From Bacteroidales bacterium (GTDB lineage: Bacteria; Bacteroidota; Bacteroidia; Bacteroidales; Bacteroidaceae), in contig SFCP01000005.1 of the NCBI GenBank assembly GCA_004558535.1, positions 1-64,000 on the forward strand: a DNA stretch of 64,000 nucleotides, written 5' to 3'. The stretch's first letter is position 1. The number at the start of each line of letters is the position of its first letter. Both the position numbers and the translations under genes were made by a program. This document shows, one piece after another, positions 34,679 through 44,423 of the stretch. The notes below the pieces were generated by a model that had not been told where the DNA came from, did not search any database, and saw only the letters and a list, made by a program, of their open reading frames with translations.

Positions 34679-35494
34679 TCAGGCCTGCTCGTTGGTGACC
34701 TGTTCGCTGGTTTTTCCGAAGCGGCGTTCACGGTTTTGGTAGTCGGCCAGTGCTTGGCAGAACGCAGCCGTATCGAAGTCCGGCCAGAAGGTGTCGCAGA
34801 AGTAGAGTTCGGAGTAGGCGCATTGCCAGAGCAGGTAGTTGCTGAGCCGCACTTCGCCGCCTGTACGGATGAGCAGGTCGGGGTTGGGCATGAAGCAGGT
34901 GGTCAGCGCCTGGTCGATGGTGTCTTCTGTGATTTCTTCCGGGCGGATGGTGCCGTTGGCAGCTTGTTGTGCGAGGTGGCGTACGGCCTCGGTGATTTCC
35001 CATTTCGAGGAGTAGCTCAGCGCGATGACCATTGTCATGCCCGTATTTGTTGCGGTGCGTTGGGCCAGTCCGTCGATAGCGGCTTTTACCTCGGCCGGCA
35101 GTCGGTCTGTCTGGCCGATGACGCGCAGCCGCACGTTGTTTCGCATGAAGAGTTCCTCCTCCATGGCTGTCAGGATAAGGGACATGAGAGCTGCCACCTC
35201 GGCGGCGGGTCGGTTCCAGTTTTCGGTGGAGAAGGTGTAGAGGGTGAGGAATTTCACGCCCAGTCTGGATGCGGTTGTCGTGATTTCGCGCACGGTCTCG
35301 ACGCCCTGCTGGTGTCCCATGCTGCGGTCCAGTCCCCGCGCCTTGGCCCATCGTCCGTTTCCGTCCATGATAATGGCCACGTGGGTGGGGATGCGTTGCA
35401 GGTCGACGCCTGCCGCTTGGGCGAATTGGCGCAGGGCCTCGATTTCGTTCGGGGCTTTTGTGCCGTCGTGAGTACTTTCGTGTTGTGCCATCAT
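34679..35494 (-). CDS. uppS: Undecaprenyl diphosphate synthase (isoprenyl transferase)
   Basis: This cis-prenyltransferase makes the C55 lipid carrier of cell-wall and polysaccharide synthesis. The 271-residue product shows [18 protein letters not shown] near residue 38, [27 protein letters not shown] and the C-terminal [19 protein letters not shown], with WPDF. ATG 35494 is followed at once by a second ATG (MMAQHESTH), so the start may be 35491. It lies 23 nt from the DUF6089 gene and 54 nt from bamA. Confidence 0.95.
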   Translation of the reverse strand: MMAQHESTHDGTKAPNEIEALRQFAQAAGVDLQRIPTHVAIIMDGNGRWAKARGLDRSMGHQQGVETVREITTTASRLGVKFLTLYTFSTENWNRPAAEVAALMSLILTAMEEELFMRNNVRLRVIGQTDRLPAEVKAAIDGLAQRTATNTGMTMVIALSYSSKWEITEAVRHLAQQAANGTIRPEEITEDTIDQALTTCFMPNPDLLIRTGGEVRLSNYLLWQCAYSELYFCDTFWPDFDTAAFCQALADYQNRERRFGKTSEQVTNEQA

Positions 35495-35517
35495 GTTTCA
35501 GGGAGTGAGTTTGTGCC

Positions 35518-36216
35518 TTAGTCGCGGTTGCAGGTGGGGCAGCGTGGTGACAGGTCGTAGGTCACGGTGAAGAGGGTAAAGGAATAGTGGTCCTTGTTGC
35601 GAAATCCCGAGGACTTGATGCCCAGCGGAGCCTCCAGTCCTTCGAGTTTGTCGGACGGAGTGAGGTGCATGCGCCATTCCAGTCCCAGGTTCAGCCGCCT
35701 TCCGGCTTTGTATTTCAATCCGACGCCCAGGGGGATATTTGCAGTAAAGGCTTTGCCCACACTACCATAGGTCAGGCCGAAACCCATCTGTAGGTAGGGT
35801 GTCAGACGCTTGAATCCCTGGTAGTTTTGCAGGTATCCGTAGGGCAGGAAGTTGATTTCGTAGAGTACGCTCAGGTCATAGACGGCGCCGCTCATTGCGT
35901 AGTCCAGTCGTTCTTCGCCTGTTTGGTTGGGATTGGCGGGATAGAAATTGTTTACGCCTTTTGTCGAGCCGCTCCATTTCCCCACGTCAAAATTGGCCTT
36001 GATGGCCATGCGTGGATTGAGCAGTCGTCGCATCACGAGTCCGCCGCCCACGGAGGATTGCCCGTACCATTTGCTGTTGACGTCGTTCAGGCCGAAGCAA
36101 AGTCCCACGCCGGCGCCCAGTTCCATGCGGTACTCCGTGTCCTCGTCCTGTGCGGACAGGCCGGTGGCGCAGAGCGTCAGCAGCAGCAGGGAGATCAGTC
36201 GTCTGAGGGTCTTCAT
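35518..36216 (-). CDS. DUF6089-type outer-membrane beta-barrel protein
   Basis: A 232-residue secreted protein: signal MKTLRRLISLLLLTLCATGL, cleavage after SAQ, then an eight-stranded-barrel pattern (RMELGAGVGLCFGLNDVN, PRMAIKANFDVGKWSG, YLQMGFGLTYG, LNLGLEWRMHLTPSDKLEG). It ends in CPTCNRD, unusual for a barrel. The family is common just before uppS in Bacteroidales; function unknown. The start is taken at ATG 36216, before the signal peptide, rather than 6 nt upstream. Confidence 0.8.
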   Translation of the reverse strand: MKTLRRLISLLLLTLCATGLSAQDEDTEYRMELGAGVGLCFGLNDVNSKWYGQSSVGGGLVMRRLLNPRMAIKANFDVGKWSGSTKGVNNFYPANPNQTGEERLDYAMSGAVYDLSVLYEINFLPYGYLQNYQGFKRLTPYLQMGFGLTYGSVGKAFTANIPLGVGLKYKAGRRLNLGLEWRMHLTPSDKLEGLEAPLGIKSSGFRNKDHYSFTLFTVTYDLSPRCPTCNRD

Positions 36217-36237
36217 AGGCATGGGGCAGAGGGTGGC

Positions 36238-37605
36238 TTATTGGTTTTCAGCCCATCCCAGGCGGTTGTGCCGGCCGCGCCACACCCGTCCCGTGGTGCT
36301 GTCGATGTACCAGGCGAAGTTGAATTCGTCGGCAGTGGCCGTTATTTCGTGCTGTGCAGACAGCGGGATGAACGGCAGCCGCAGTTCGCCGTCAATCCAC
36401 GTGCGTCCGTTGTCACGGCTGCTGTAGAAAGGCGCGGGGGTGCCGTCTGTGTCCAATCCTGTCAGACAGGCGGCGCCGTCATAGCGCAGCAGGGCCTGCT
36501 GGTCCAGTGTCGGGCAGTTGTAGGCGTTGGTTTCCGCGGCCGGGATGTGTACCCAGGGATAGCTGTCGCCTCCGTCCGTGTCGGCCGTCCGCCGCCACAC
36601 GACGCAGTGGCCGTCGCGGCGTCCCACGGCGACGAAGATTTCCTGTCCGTTGTCGGTCTGTGCGGGAATACATACGGACATGATGCTGTCTGTGGGCACT
36701 TGGTCCGGTTCGTCGTCCTCCTGCACGGTCCAGTTTACGCCATCCGTACTATGGAGGAAGTGTCCGTCGGCGATGGCGCCCAGTCCCGTTTCGCCGCCGG
36801 CGATTAGTGCAAGGGGTTTCAGCTCGCTACCCGTCTCATGCCACGTCAGTCCGTCGGCCGATGTCAGGATATGATGCTCTTCGTCCAGTGCGAAGTAGTG
36901 GCCGAAGGCGGTTTGTATCGAGGTAGGCAGCAGGACGGTCTTCAGGGTCCGGCTCTCCCACAGGCTTACGTCCTCCACGGTCGTGCGGCCGTAGGGGATG
37001 CTCACCACTTGGGTGTCGTCTCCGTAGCGGCCGTATACCTTCAGTTCGCCGTCTGCCGCCAGGGCACGCAGTTCGGTCATGCCCTGCAGCAGCGTGCATC
37101 CTGTCGCGATGCTGTTCCATCGCATGCTGTCTCCCTCTTCGCGGTGGATATTGACACGCATCTCGTAGGTGCGGGTGGACAGGCCGTCGCTGGCGTGAAC
37201 CGTCAGCAGGCGGGGCAGGGTGAAATCCGTACTGTCCGCGGCCGAGAATATCGTATCTTCGGCCGTGATGAGCGAGCGGATGCGCACGGCTCCCACGGCG
37301 TTGAACGTAGAGAATACGATTTTGCTTCCATCGGTACCATAGGGCAGCGAGTCGCGGTTGAAGATGAGTCCGTTCAGCTGGTCGATGGTCATGGGGTAGA
37401 GTGAGCCCGTCACCGTGACGCGGTAGGTGCTGTCCTCGCCCGTGCTGCTTTTGGTCAGCAGGTAGCGGTTGAGTGTGCCCACCGTGGTGGCGGTGATGAT
37501 GCAGTCGCCCGAGGTCACCGTGTCGTAGTCGGTGTCGCTCGTACAGGCTGTATGGGTCGCGATAATGGGCAGCAGCAACAGCAGGGCCCGGGTGAAAAGT
37601 TTCAT
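36238..37605 (-). CDS. DUF6242-type lipoprotein with beta-propeller repeats
   Basis: A 455-residue lipoprotein. The signal MKLFTRALLLLLPIIATHTAC has the lipobox cysteine at 21. The N-terminal ~150 residues are a beta-sandwich-like domain (TYRVTVTGSLYPMTIDQLNG). The rest contains blades with Asp-box-like turns (TSADGLTWHETG, HSTDGVNWTVQED, SSRDNGRTWIDGE), as in sialidase-like propellers, but with no catalytic residues I recognise. It is first of the operon leading through DUF6089 to uppS and bamA, with 21-nt spacing to the next start. Function unknown. Confidence 0.78.
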   Translation of the reverse strand: MKLFTRALLLLLPIIATHTACTSDTDYDTVTSGDCIITATTVGTLNRYLLTKSSTGEDSTYRVTVTGSLYPMTIDQLNGLIFNRDSLPYGTDGSKIVFSTFNAVGAVRIRSLITAEDTIFSAADSTDFTLPRLLTVHASDGLSTRTYEMRVNIHREEGDSMRWNSIATGCTLLQGMTELRALAADGELKVYGRYGDDTQVVSIPYGRTTVEDVSLWESRTLKTVLLPTSIQTAFGHYFALDEEHHILTSADGLTWHETGSELKPLALIAGGETGLGAIADGHFLHSTDGVNWTVQEDDEPDQVPTDSIMSVCIPAQTDNGQEIFVAVGRRDGHCVVWRRTADTDGGDSYPWVHIPAAETNAYNCPTLDQQALLRYDGAACLTGLDTDGTPAPFYSSRDNGRTWIDGELRLPFIPLSAQHEITATADEFNFAWYIDSTTGRVWRGRHNRLGWAENQ

Positions 37606-37700
37606 ATACCGATATTATATATATATAATGGTGCGGCAAGTCCCGCGCCAATGGGGGCTGTGGCCGCCCACGGAGCGAGTTGCACAATTTTCTCAAGTTG

Positions 37701-37708
37701 CAAAAGTA
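37701..37708 (-). promoter_or_regulatory. Possible -7 element of the DUF6242-uppS-bamA operon
   Basis: CAAAAGTA reads TACTTTTG on the minus strand, 96 nt before the DUF6242 start. CTCAAGTTGC flanks it on both sides (37692 and 37719) as a direct repeat that could bind a regulator. No TTTG is found at the expected distance. Confidence 0.4.
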
Positions 37709-37973
37709 CGATAAAAATCTCAAGTTGCGGCCTCGCTGCTCATTTTTTCTTATTATTTATGTTTTTTGAACCCTGTGATGGCTGCGGCGTGGGGAGCACC
37801 CGGCCGTTGGGGCGGTCGGTCGGCCTGCGTGCAGTGTATGTCCCCTCTGTCCCCGGCCGGGTGGGGCAGGGGGAGCGGAGAAGCGGCAAATTTTGCCAGC
37901 CCTGTCGCCGGTTGACTTTAACATATATAACCTTTGTTGACACACTGCCGGCTTTGTAGTTTTGCCTGTCGGG

Positions 37974-38064
37974 CACTTGGAAAAAATTACAAAGCACTTG
38001 GAAGAAACTATCCGGCACTTAGAAAAAACTACAAAGCACTTGGAAAAAACTATCCGGCACTTAG
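37974..38064 (-). repeat. 21-bp repeat array of module F
   Basis: Four full units start at 37974, 37995, 38016 and 38037, plus seven bases of a fifth. On the minus strand they alternate between CTTTGTA and CCGGATAG variants of the CCAAGTG unit, giving a 42-bp higher-order period. Direction matches the module promoter. Confidence 0.9.
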
Positions 38065-38086
38065 TTTCGGCCCAAAAAGGGGCAAA

Positions 38087-38123
38087 AAGAAAGGAGAAAG
38101 CCCCTTGTGGCAGGCTTCCTCCT
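38087..38123 (-). terminator. Hairpin terminator of module F
   Basis: On the minus strand AGGAGGAAGCC (38123-38113) pairs with GGCTTTCTCCT (38102-38092), then TTCTTTTT. It begins 12 nt after the -7 element. Confidence 0.87.
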
Positions 38124-38135
38124 ACGTTGCTACGA

Positions 38136-38167
38136 CAAAGATACAACATTTTTCAGCCAAATCCAAA
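38136..38167 (-). promoter_or_regulatory. Promoter of module F
   Basis: On the minus strand TTTG (38167-38164), exactly 20 nt, TATCTTTG (38143-38136), in the family context GATTTGGATTT then GAAAAATGTTG. Confidence 0.78.
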
Positions 38168-38375
38168 TCGCGATTTGCCGATTTAACATTTCGCGCGCCA
38201 ACACAAGGGGGACGAAAAGGTAGTTACTATGTTAATAAACCATAAGCAGCGGGGAAAATGCCCTTCCCGTAGCAAGCGCCTCGCCGATTATGACTAAATT
38301 GCAGCCGGTGGCGTGGCGTCGGCCCCGGCTGCGCTGCGGCTGCCCCGAAAATCGTCAATCTTAAATCCAAATAGC

Positions 38376-41300
38376 ATGAAAAAAATCCTTACTCTAAGTC
38401 TGCTGCTCGCCGGACTGCTGCTCTGCATGCCGGCGCGGGCCGACGAACCGTTTCGCAAGCACCGGTTCGACCTGTTTCAGGTCCTCCCGCCCGCCGAGGG
38501 CAGCATCGTATTCGTGGGAAACAGCATCACGGACATGCACCCATGGGTCGAGGCTTTCGAAACCGCCGACGGGCAGCCCCTGCCCATCGTCAACCGCGGC
38601 GTGTCGGGCACTTACTCGACCGAGCAGAGCGATAACCTGGAAAGCTACCTGCTCCACCATCCCAAGAAGTTCTTCATGATGATCGGCACGAACGACATCG
38701 CCACGAGCGGAGGCCTGAATTTCCAGCCCGAACAGGTGTTGAACTACGTGAAAAGCATCGTGAAGCGCGTACACATGCGCTCACCGCAGACGAAAGTCTA
38801 CCTCTACAGCATCCTGAAGAACCAGACCGGCAACCGTCCCGCCGAGCGCTGGCTCCGGACCAACGAGCTGGTGAAAGCCTTCGTCGACGAGACGGCCGAG
38901 GACTGGCTGCAGTACATCGACCTGTACGACGCGCTGAGCAGCGTGGCCGACGGCGGTGTGTGGAGCTACGACAACCTGCACCTCACGGCGGCTTCCTACC
39001 GCATCTGGTGCGAAGCCATTTGCCCCTATCTGGCCGAGGGTGAGGAATATACCGTACGCACCATTTATCCCGCCGACACCGAGACGAAGCAGAACGCCGG
39101 CGGTCTGAGCACCTCGCACGGCATGCGTGCCACCTACGCCAGCATGTTGCCCGTTCGGGCCGACGACATCCTCTTCTTCGGCGACGAGGAGGTGAAGTGC
39201 GGCGAGTGGAACGAACTCTTCGGCACTCATGCGGTGAAAAACCGCGGTACCGGCTGGGGCTACGGCGGCAGCGTGTCTGTCACCTCGGGCATCGTGGACG
39301 CCACCTTTGCCGAAACGGGCGTCAGCAAGGCTTGTCCCGCGGCTGTCCTGCTCTACACCGGCACCGCCGAGGTGAACGGCACCACCGACATGGCCACCGT
39401 CAAGGCTGACTACCTGACCCTGGTCAACAAGCTCAAGGCAAATTGCCCCACGGCCAAGATTTACCTGCTCGGCGTGCATCCCGTGAGCAATGCCACGACG
39501 AATACGAACCGCGTGGCCGTGCTCAACGGCTACCTGGAGGGAATGGCCGACGACCAGGTGCGCTACATTGACACCTACACGCCTTTCCTGAGCAACGGCG
39601 TGGCCGATACGCGCTACATCAAGAATACCAATTACCTCTACGCCTTGGGCTATGTGAAAATGGCCGGACTCATTGCCGCTAAGGTCAACGAAGACTTCCC
39701 CGGCACGCTCATCGCACCGACAGAAACCGAGGCCGAGGCACTCCTGGAGCAGGCCGGGCTGCGCAACCAGCTGACCCAGGCCATGGCACAGGGCATGGTG
39801 GCGCCCGTAGGTACGCAGATGGGTGAATACAGCGCCGAGGCGATGCAGAGCTTCCAGGCTGCGGTCGATGCCGCTTCGGCCCGGCTGGCGTCCGGCGAGG
39901 CCCTGACAGCCGCTGAGGTGGAAACCCTCTGCTCGCAGATGCAGACCGCCCTGCTCGCAGCCCTCAACCGCCCCGTGGCAAGTACCGATAGCGAGGAACA
40001 GTGGTACCAGTTCCACTCCGTACGTGCTTCGGACTACTACGTGACCGCCACTGCCGCAGCCGCAGGCGTGGTGGGCGACAATACTACGGCCGAGTATGCG
40101 CAGTCCATGTGGAAGTTCGTAGATCGCGGCGACGGCTCCTACGACATCGTGAACCGCAAGTACGAGACCTACCTGAACCCCGTGGCCACCTACAACACGC
40201 AAATCACCACCACCACCGCCGCGCCGGCCAAGGGATGGACGCTGAGCTACGCCAACACCCCGGGCTGCTACATCATCAGCAGTGGCGAGGTGCAGCTGAA
40301 CCAGACACAGGCCGGTTTACAGTACAAGATTTACAACTGGAGCGCCGAGAGCACCCTTGGACAGGACCGGAGCGACGCGGGTTGCCAGTTCTATATCAAC
40401 GAGGCCCCCTCGCCCATCGAGGAACCCCAGCCCGATGAAACGATAAGCTACACCATCAGCAAGACCACAGGAGATCTGTACAACTCCAACGGCACCGCGA
40501 ACGCCACCTACAACCGTGATTGGAAAAGCACAGCCACCCCGCAGCTCACCTTCGTCAGCAATGCCAACAATATGAGCTGGGCGAACGACGACATCCAGCT
40601 GATGAGCGGCTCGGCCGGTTCGGCGACCTACACACTCACTGCCCCGACCGGCTATGTGGTCGACAGCTACTCCTTCAACGTGGTCAACAACAACCACAAT
40701 ACCGGCCTGACCCTCGCCTACGAGGACGGCACGAGCTGCATCACCTCCACGACCGCCCAAAGCCGCAGTCGCAGCGGCATCGGCGAATCTGCCGTCACCT
40801 TCACCCTGACGGGTACGAACGGCAAGGGCGTCCTGCTCACCAACTTCAACGTCACGGTGAAAACGTCCGCCTCCACGGGTCCGCAGCGCCCCGAAATCAG
40901 CACCGAGGGCAACGAGCATTGGTACTACATCACCAGCGCTTCGACCAAAGCCTACTGCGCCGGTAAGGTGATGTACTATGATGCCGCCATCGACCGTATG
41001 CGTTTCGGCAGCAAAACCTTTGCGCCCGACTATGTATGGAGCTTCTGGGAGCAGAACGGCAAGCTGGCCATCCGAAGCTACAACGGCGACTACATCGGTA
41101 CCGCCGGTGCGGGCACAGGCTCCTCTACGCAGTTCGGACGAAGCGAGACGCCCAACTACTCCTATACTATAAATGACGCCTTCGGCTACTTCACCATCAA
41201 GGACAATGCTGTGGAGCTCCATGCCCAGGAGGCCGGCGCCGTCATCGTGCGCTGGGCCGCCGCCGAGGGAGGCGCATCGCTCTGGAAGTTCGAAGCCGTC

Positions 41301-43079
41301 GACATGACCAACGCCCAGGCCGCACTGAGTGCTACCTCCGTGAAACAAGGCAAGGTGACCACTGGTATCGGCAACCGCAACCAGCCCATCGTCCGCGCCA
41401 CGCTGCTCGTCAGTGGCCTGACCGGTGCGCCCGAGTTGCAGAGCGTCAGCGGTAAAGTCGTGGCCGATGACCTGAAAGACGTGGTCGGCGTCAAGGCTTA
41501 CGTGGCTACCAACGACCGCGAGCTCTTCGTGGACGAAGAGGGACGGATGCCGTGGCGCGAAGAGAACGGACAACTCTTCGGCGAGGCTGCTACCGTGGCC
41601 GCCGACGGCTCCTACACCATCACGGGTACGGCTGCGCTGCAACCCGGCGAGAACTACCTGTGGATTGCCTTCGACATAGCCGACGATGCTACCGAGGGAA
41701 ATACCGTTGATGCCACGATAACCGGCTACACCGTGGACGGAAGCCTGCGCAACGAGCCGAACGGCAATCCCAACTACGCCGCCACCATCTTCCTCTCCGA
41801 GGGAGCGGCCCTCATGCCCTATGACTGCGGCTCGCGCTACTACCGCATTCCCGCCATCACGACAGTCAAGAAAAAACTGGCCGACGGAAGTGTCGTTGAC
41901 CGCCTGGTGGTGCTGACTGACGACCGCCTGCAGCACAACGGCGACCTGCCCAACCACGTCTATGTCGTGGCACAGTACAGCGATGACCTCGGCCGTAGCT
42001 GGTCGCAGCCGGTTCGCGTGGCCGGAACGCCCGAACTGGGCGGCGACTACGGACATGGCGACGCCTCCATCGTCACCGATCGCCGCAACGGACACATTAT
42101 CGGCATCATGACGTCGGCCGGAACGTACGGCAAGGGCTTTTGGGCCTCCACGGCCGCCCAGCCGATGCTCTGGAAGACCATCACAAGTGAAGACGGCGGC
42201 GAGACGTGGAGCATCCCGACCGACCATACGAAGAGCCTGTACGGAGTGGGAAGTCCCAATCCTACGTGGAAGGGCGGATTCTCCGGCTCGGGCGCGGCAC
42301 TGCAAAAGCGCGACGGCACACTGGTGTCGAGTTTCGTGAACCGCGATGCGAACGACGTGCGCAATTTCCACTTCTTCATGAGCAAGGACGGCGGTGCATC
42401 CTGGTACGTCAGCGGCACAAGCGGCACGACCAACGCCGACGAACCGAAAACCTTGGAGCGGAACAACGGCGACCTGTCGATATTCGTGCGTGCAAGCGGA
42501 TATAACTACCACAACGTGACGAGCGACGACGGCCAGACGTGGCACTATGCGCCCGAAACCCGCTTCACTTCCGGTATCAGCGGCACAGCCTGTGACGGCG
42601 AGTACATGACGTGGTGCTCTACGCTGGATGGAAACGCCTGGGACATTGCGCTGGAAACTTTGCCCAACAGTAGTAGCCGCGAAAACGTAAGTATTTGCCT
42701 CTCGACCGACGAGGGCGAAACTTTTGGCGCGCCCAAGACGATCTGTCCTTGGTCTTCAGGCTACAGCACCGCCGTGGTACTGCCCGACGGAACGCTCGGC
42801 GTTTACTACGAAGAGGACGGCTATTACAACAGCGCCAACTACGTGTTGCGCTTCGTGCGCTTCAGCCTGGACTGGGCCTCGAACGGAATGTACAAGTTCA
42901 CCGAGGACAATCCCTTCCACCCCATCCCGTCGGCCGATTATACGGGTGTAGCAGGCGTGACTGCCGGAAAGAATGCACCGGAGGCTACCTACGACCTGCA
43001 GGGCCGCCGCGTGGAGAACGTACGTACGCCCGGCGTCTACATCAAGGGCGGCAAGAAAGTGCTGATCAGCCGGCCGTAG
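38376..43079 (+). CDS. Multidomain SGNH esterase-sialidase
   Basis: A 1567-residue secreted enzyme predicted to remove sialic acids and their O-acetyl groups. Signal peptide 1-22. The first SGNH hydrolase domain (~25-235) has Ser50 in VGNSITD, GTND 104-107 and DNLH with Asp199 and His202. The second SGNH-like domain (~260-450) has lost all three blocks (GDEE 269-272, GTAE 329-332, no DxxH). A helical linker and two similar beta modules (EQWYQFHSV and EHWYYITSA) follow, then a sialidase-associated N-terminal domain (~1010-1140). The GH33 propeller starts at YRIP 1156-1159, with Asp boxes SDDLGRSW, SEDGGETW, SKDGGASW, SDDGQTW and STDEGETF. The tail YDLQGRRVENVRTPGVYIKG resembles a type IX secretion-type C-terminal domain. 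The start is ATG 38376. Single gene. Confidence 0.88.
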   Translation: MKKILTLSLLLAGLLLCMPARADEPFRKHRFDLFQVLPPAEGSIVFVGNSITDMHPWVEAFETADGQPLPIVNRGVSGTYSTEQSDNLESYLLHHPKKFFMMIGTNDIATSGGLNFQPEQVLNYVKSIVKRVHMRSPQTKVYLYSILKNQTGNRPAERWLRTNELVKAFVDETAEDWLQYIDLYDALSSVADGGVWSYDNLHLTAASYRIWCEAICPYLAEGEEYTVRTIYPADTETKQNAGGLSTSHGMRATYASMLPVRADDILFFGDEEVKCGEWNELFGTHAVKNRGTGWGYGGSVSVTSGIVDATFAETGVSKACPAAVLLYTGTAEVNGTTDMATVKADYLTLVNKLKANCPTAKIYLLGVHPVSNATTNTNRVAVLNGYLEGMADDQVRYIDTYTPFLSNGVADTRYIKNTNYLYALGYVKMAGLIAAKVNEDFPGTLIAPTETEAEALLEQAGLRNQLTQAMAQGMVAPVGTQMGEYSAEAMQSFQAAVDAASARLASGEALTAAEVETLCSQMQTALLAALNRPVASTDSEEQWYQFHSVRASDYYVTATAAAAGVVGDNTTAEYAQSMWKFVDRGDGSYDIVNRKYETYLNPVATYNTQITTTTAAPAKGWTLSYANTPGCYIISSGEVQLNQTQAGLQYKIYNWSAESTLGQDRSDAGCQFYINEAPSPIEEPQPDETISYTISKTTGDLYNSNGTANATYNRDWKSTATPQLTFVSNANNMSWANDDIQLMSGSAGSATYTLTAPTGYVVDSYSFNVVNNNHNTGLTLAYEDGTSCITSTTAQSRSRSGIGESAVTFTLTGTNGKGVLLTNFNVTVKTSASTGPQRPEISTEGNEHWYYITSASTKAYCAGKVMYYDAAIDRMRFGSKTFAPDYVWSFWEQNGKLAIRSYNGDYIGTAGAGTGSSTQFGRSETPNYSYTINDAFGYFTIKDNAVELHAQEAGAVIVRWAAAEGGASLWKFEAVDMTNAQAALSATSVKQGKVTTGIGNRNQPIVRATLLVSGLTGAPELQSVSGKVVADDLKDVVGVKAYVATNDRELFVDEEGRMPWREENGQLFGEAATVAADGSYTITGTAALQPGENYLWIAFDIADDATEGNTVDATITGYTVDGSLRNEPNGNPNYAATIFLSEGAALMPYDCGSRYYRIPAITTVKKKLADGSVVDRLVVLTDDRLQHNGDLPNHVYVVAQYSDDLGRSWSQPVRVAGTPELGGDYGHGDASIVTDRRNGHIIGIMTSAGTYGKGFWASTAAQPMLWKTITSEDGGETWSIPTDHTKSLYGVGSPNPTWKGGFSGSGAALQKRDGTLVSSFVNRDANDVRNFHFFMSKDGGASWYVSGTSGTTNADEPKTLERNNGDLSIFVRASGYNYHNVTSDDGQTWHYAPETRFTSGISGTACDGEYMTWCSTLDGNAWDIALETLPNSSSRENVSICLSTDEGETFGAPKTICPWSSGYSTAVVLPDGTLGVYYEEDGYYNSANYVLRFVRFSLDWASNGMYKFTEDNPFHPIPSADYTGVAGVTAGKNAPEATYDLQGRRVENVRTPGVYIKGGKKVLISRP

Positions 43080-43102
43080 CGAGCGGAAACGACATAACTG
43101 AA

Positions 43103-43136
43103 AACGCGGGAGCTTCTCGATGGAAGCTCCCGCGTT
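43103..43136. terminator. Terminator between the sialidase gene and the efflux operon
   Basis: Fourteen perfect base pairs: AACGCGGGAGCTTC 43103-43116 with GAAGCTCCCGCGTT 43123-43136, six-base loop. The T-run is on the minus-strand side (TTTTCAG), so it best serves the efflux operon, though both convergent transcripts meet it. Confidence 0.85.
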
Positions 43137-43177
43137 GCGTTGGTGCTGTGTCCGACCCGGCGGCCGCCGGGTCGGAC

Positions 43178-44359
43178 TTATTCGTAGCCGAGCGGCAGGT
43201 CGAGCACCGCACTGTGGTATTCGTACTCGGCTTGTCGCAGCTGGTCGGCCGCATCAAAGTATTCGTTCAATTCATCCACGAATTCGAGGACGGAAATCTG
43301 GCCGCCGGCCAGCGCTTTCTCCAGCAATTCCGCATTGCTCGACTCGGTAAACGCACGGCGGTACGTCTCGGCCACCTGTCGCAGGCCATGTACGCGCCGG
43401 AAAAGCTGCTCCGCTTCCGTCTGTTGCCTGAGTTGGACATCCTCGCGCCTGATTTCGGCCGCCGTAATGGCTGCTTTGGCACTGCGCAACCGGCTTTTCG
43501 TGTTCCACAGAGGGATGGTAATGCCCACGGTAATGCCTTGCAGGTGCTCGCCGAACGTCTTTTCGCGCATGTAGCCTACGGCCAGTGACGGCCAGTTGCC
43601 TGCGCGGGTCAGCGCCAACTGACTTCGGCTCAACTCCACTTCCCCTGCGGCGGCGGAAATGGCCGGCAGTGTGCCGCGGATGCTTTGCCACCAGTCGGAA
43701 AAGCTCTCCGGCAGCTCGAGCGGCGCGGGAAATTCCGCACAAGTAAAGGATAGCGGCTCGCCGCCGTTCAGTCCGGTCAAGCGGGTCAGGAGCAGGTCGC
43801 GCTCCGCGCTTACCGTTTGGATTTGGGCTTGCAGCAGGAGCATGTTCCGGCTTACTTTATTGTACTCCAACTGCGTTCCTTCGCCCTCGTCAAGCTTTCG
43901 TTGCTCCGCGACAAGCGCTGTCTCCAAATGCTTGCGCCGGTGCTCCAACTGGGCAAGCTGCGCGTTGGCGTTGGTCAGGTCCAGCAGGCAGCGGCGGGCT
44001 TCCAGTAGCACCTCGCGGCGGGCTTCGCGCAGATTTTCGTCCACCAGGTTGTTCCGGCAGGCCGCCACGCGTCGTTTCTTTCCCAGCAGGGTGCCCCAAT
44101 CCAGGGGTTGTATCGCCTTGAAGTCGCGGCGGTCGCTCACGCCTTGGGGGCTGCCCCACAACTGGTTGAACTCTAATTCCGGATCATCCAAGGACAGATC
44201 TGCGCGGTTCTCGGCTTTTTCCGCCTCGGCGGCAGCTCGCAGGGCCTTGAGGGCCGTATTGTTTTGTTCGATGGCTTGCAGGGTTTGCGCAAAGTCGTCC
44301 TGGGCCGACATGCTGCCCACGCAGAGGGCAGCCGAAAGGAGGATAAATATTTTTCTCAT
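43178..44359 (-). CDS. TolC-family outer-membrane efflux protein (CusC/CzcC type)
   Basis: A 393-residue outer-membrane factor forming the exit duct of the tripartite metal pump encoded with it. Signal MRKIFILLSAALCVGSMSAQ is followed by two outer-membrane-factor repeats with long helices (LEFNQLWGSPQGVSDRRDF; VELSRSQLALTRAGNWPSLA). The start at ATG 44359 precedes the signal peptide; the 16 upstream in-frame residues are dropped. It is the last gene of the operon, 65 nt after the RND pump gene. Confidence 0.88.
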   Translation of the reverse strand: MRKIFILLSAALCVGSMSAQDDFAQTLQAIEQNNTALKALRAAAEAEKAENRADLSLDDPELEFNQLWGSPQGVSDRRDFKAIQPLDWGTLLGKKRRVAACRNNLVDENLREARREVLLEARRCLLDLTNANAQLAQLEHRRKHLETALVAEQRKLDEGEGTQLEYNKVSRNMLLLQAQIQTVSAERDLLLTRLTGLNGGEPLSFTCAEFPAPLELPESFSDWWQSIRGTLPAISAAAGEVELSRSQLALTRAGNWPSLAVGYMREKTFGEHLQGITVGITIPLWNTKSRLRSAKAAITAAEIRREDVQLRQQTEAEQLFRRVHGLRQVAETYRRAFTESSNAELLEKALAGGQISVLEFVDELNEYFDAADQLRQAEYEYHSAVLDLPLGYE

Positions 44360-44423
44360 TGGGTCTGTGTTTTTTAGCAAGGATATAGGGGAAACGAAGT
44401 CTGTCATGGTTTCCCCTATATGC

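Larger units (their letters stand above)
37916..38192 (-). repeat. Dispersed intergenic module, copy F
   Basis: 277 bp, read on the minus strand: box GAAATGTTAA 38192-38183; 15 nt; TTTG 38167-38164; 20 nt; TATCTTTG 38143-38136; hairpin terminator 38123-38087; 21-bp array 38064-37974; far box GGTTATATATGTTAAAG 37932-37916. It sits between the DUF6242 and sialidase genes, pointing away from the sialidase. Confidence 0.87.

Noticed and set aside
37962..38186. Open frames reading HLEKTTK-type heptads through the module arrays (also at 15514-15759 and 27900-28100)
   Set aside because: The period is a multiple of three, so any open frame shows heptads. There is no ribosome site, the frame differs between copies and strands, and the sequence is intergenic in all loci.
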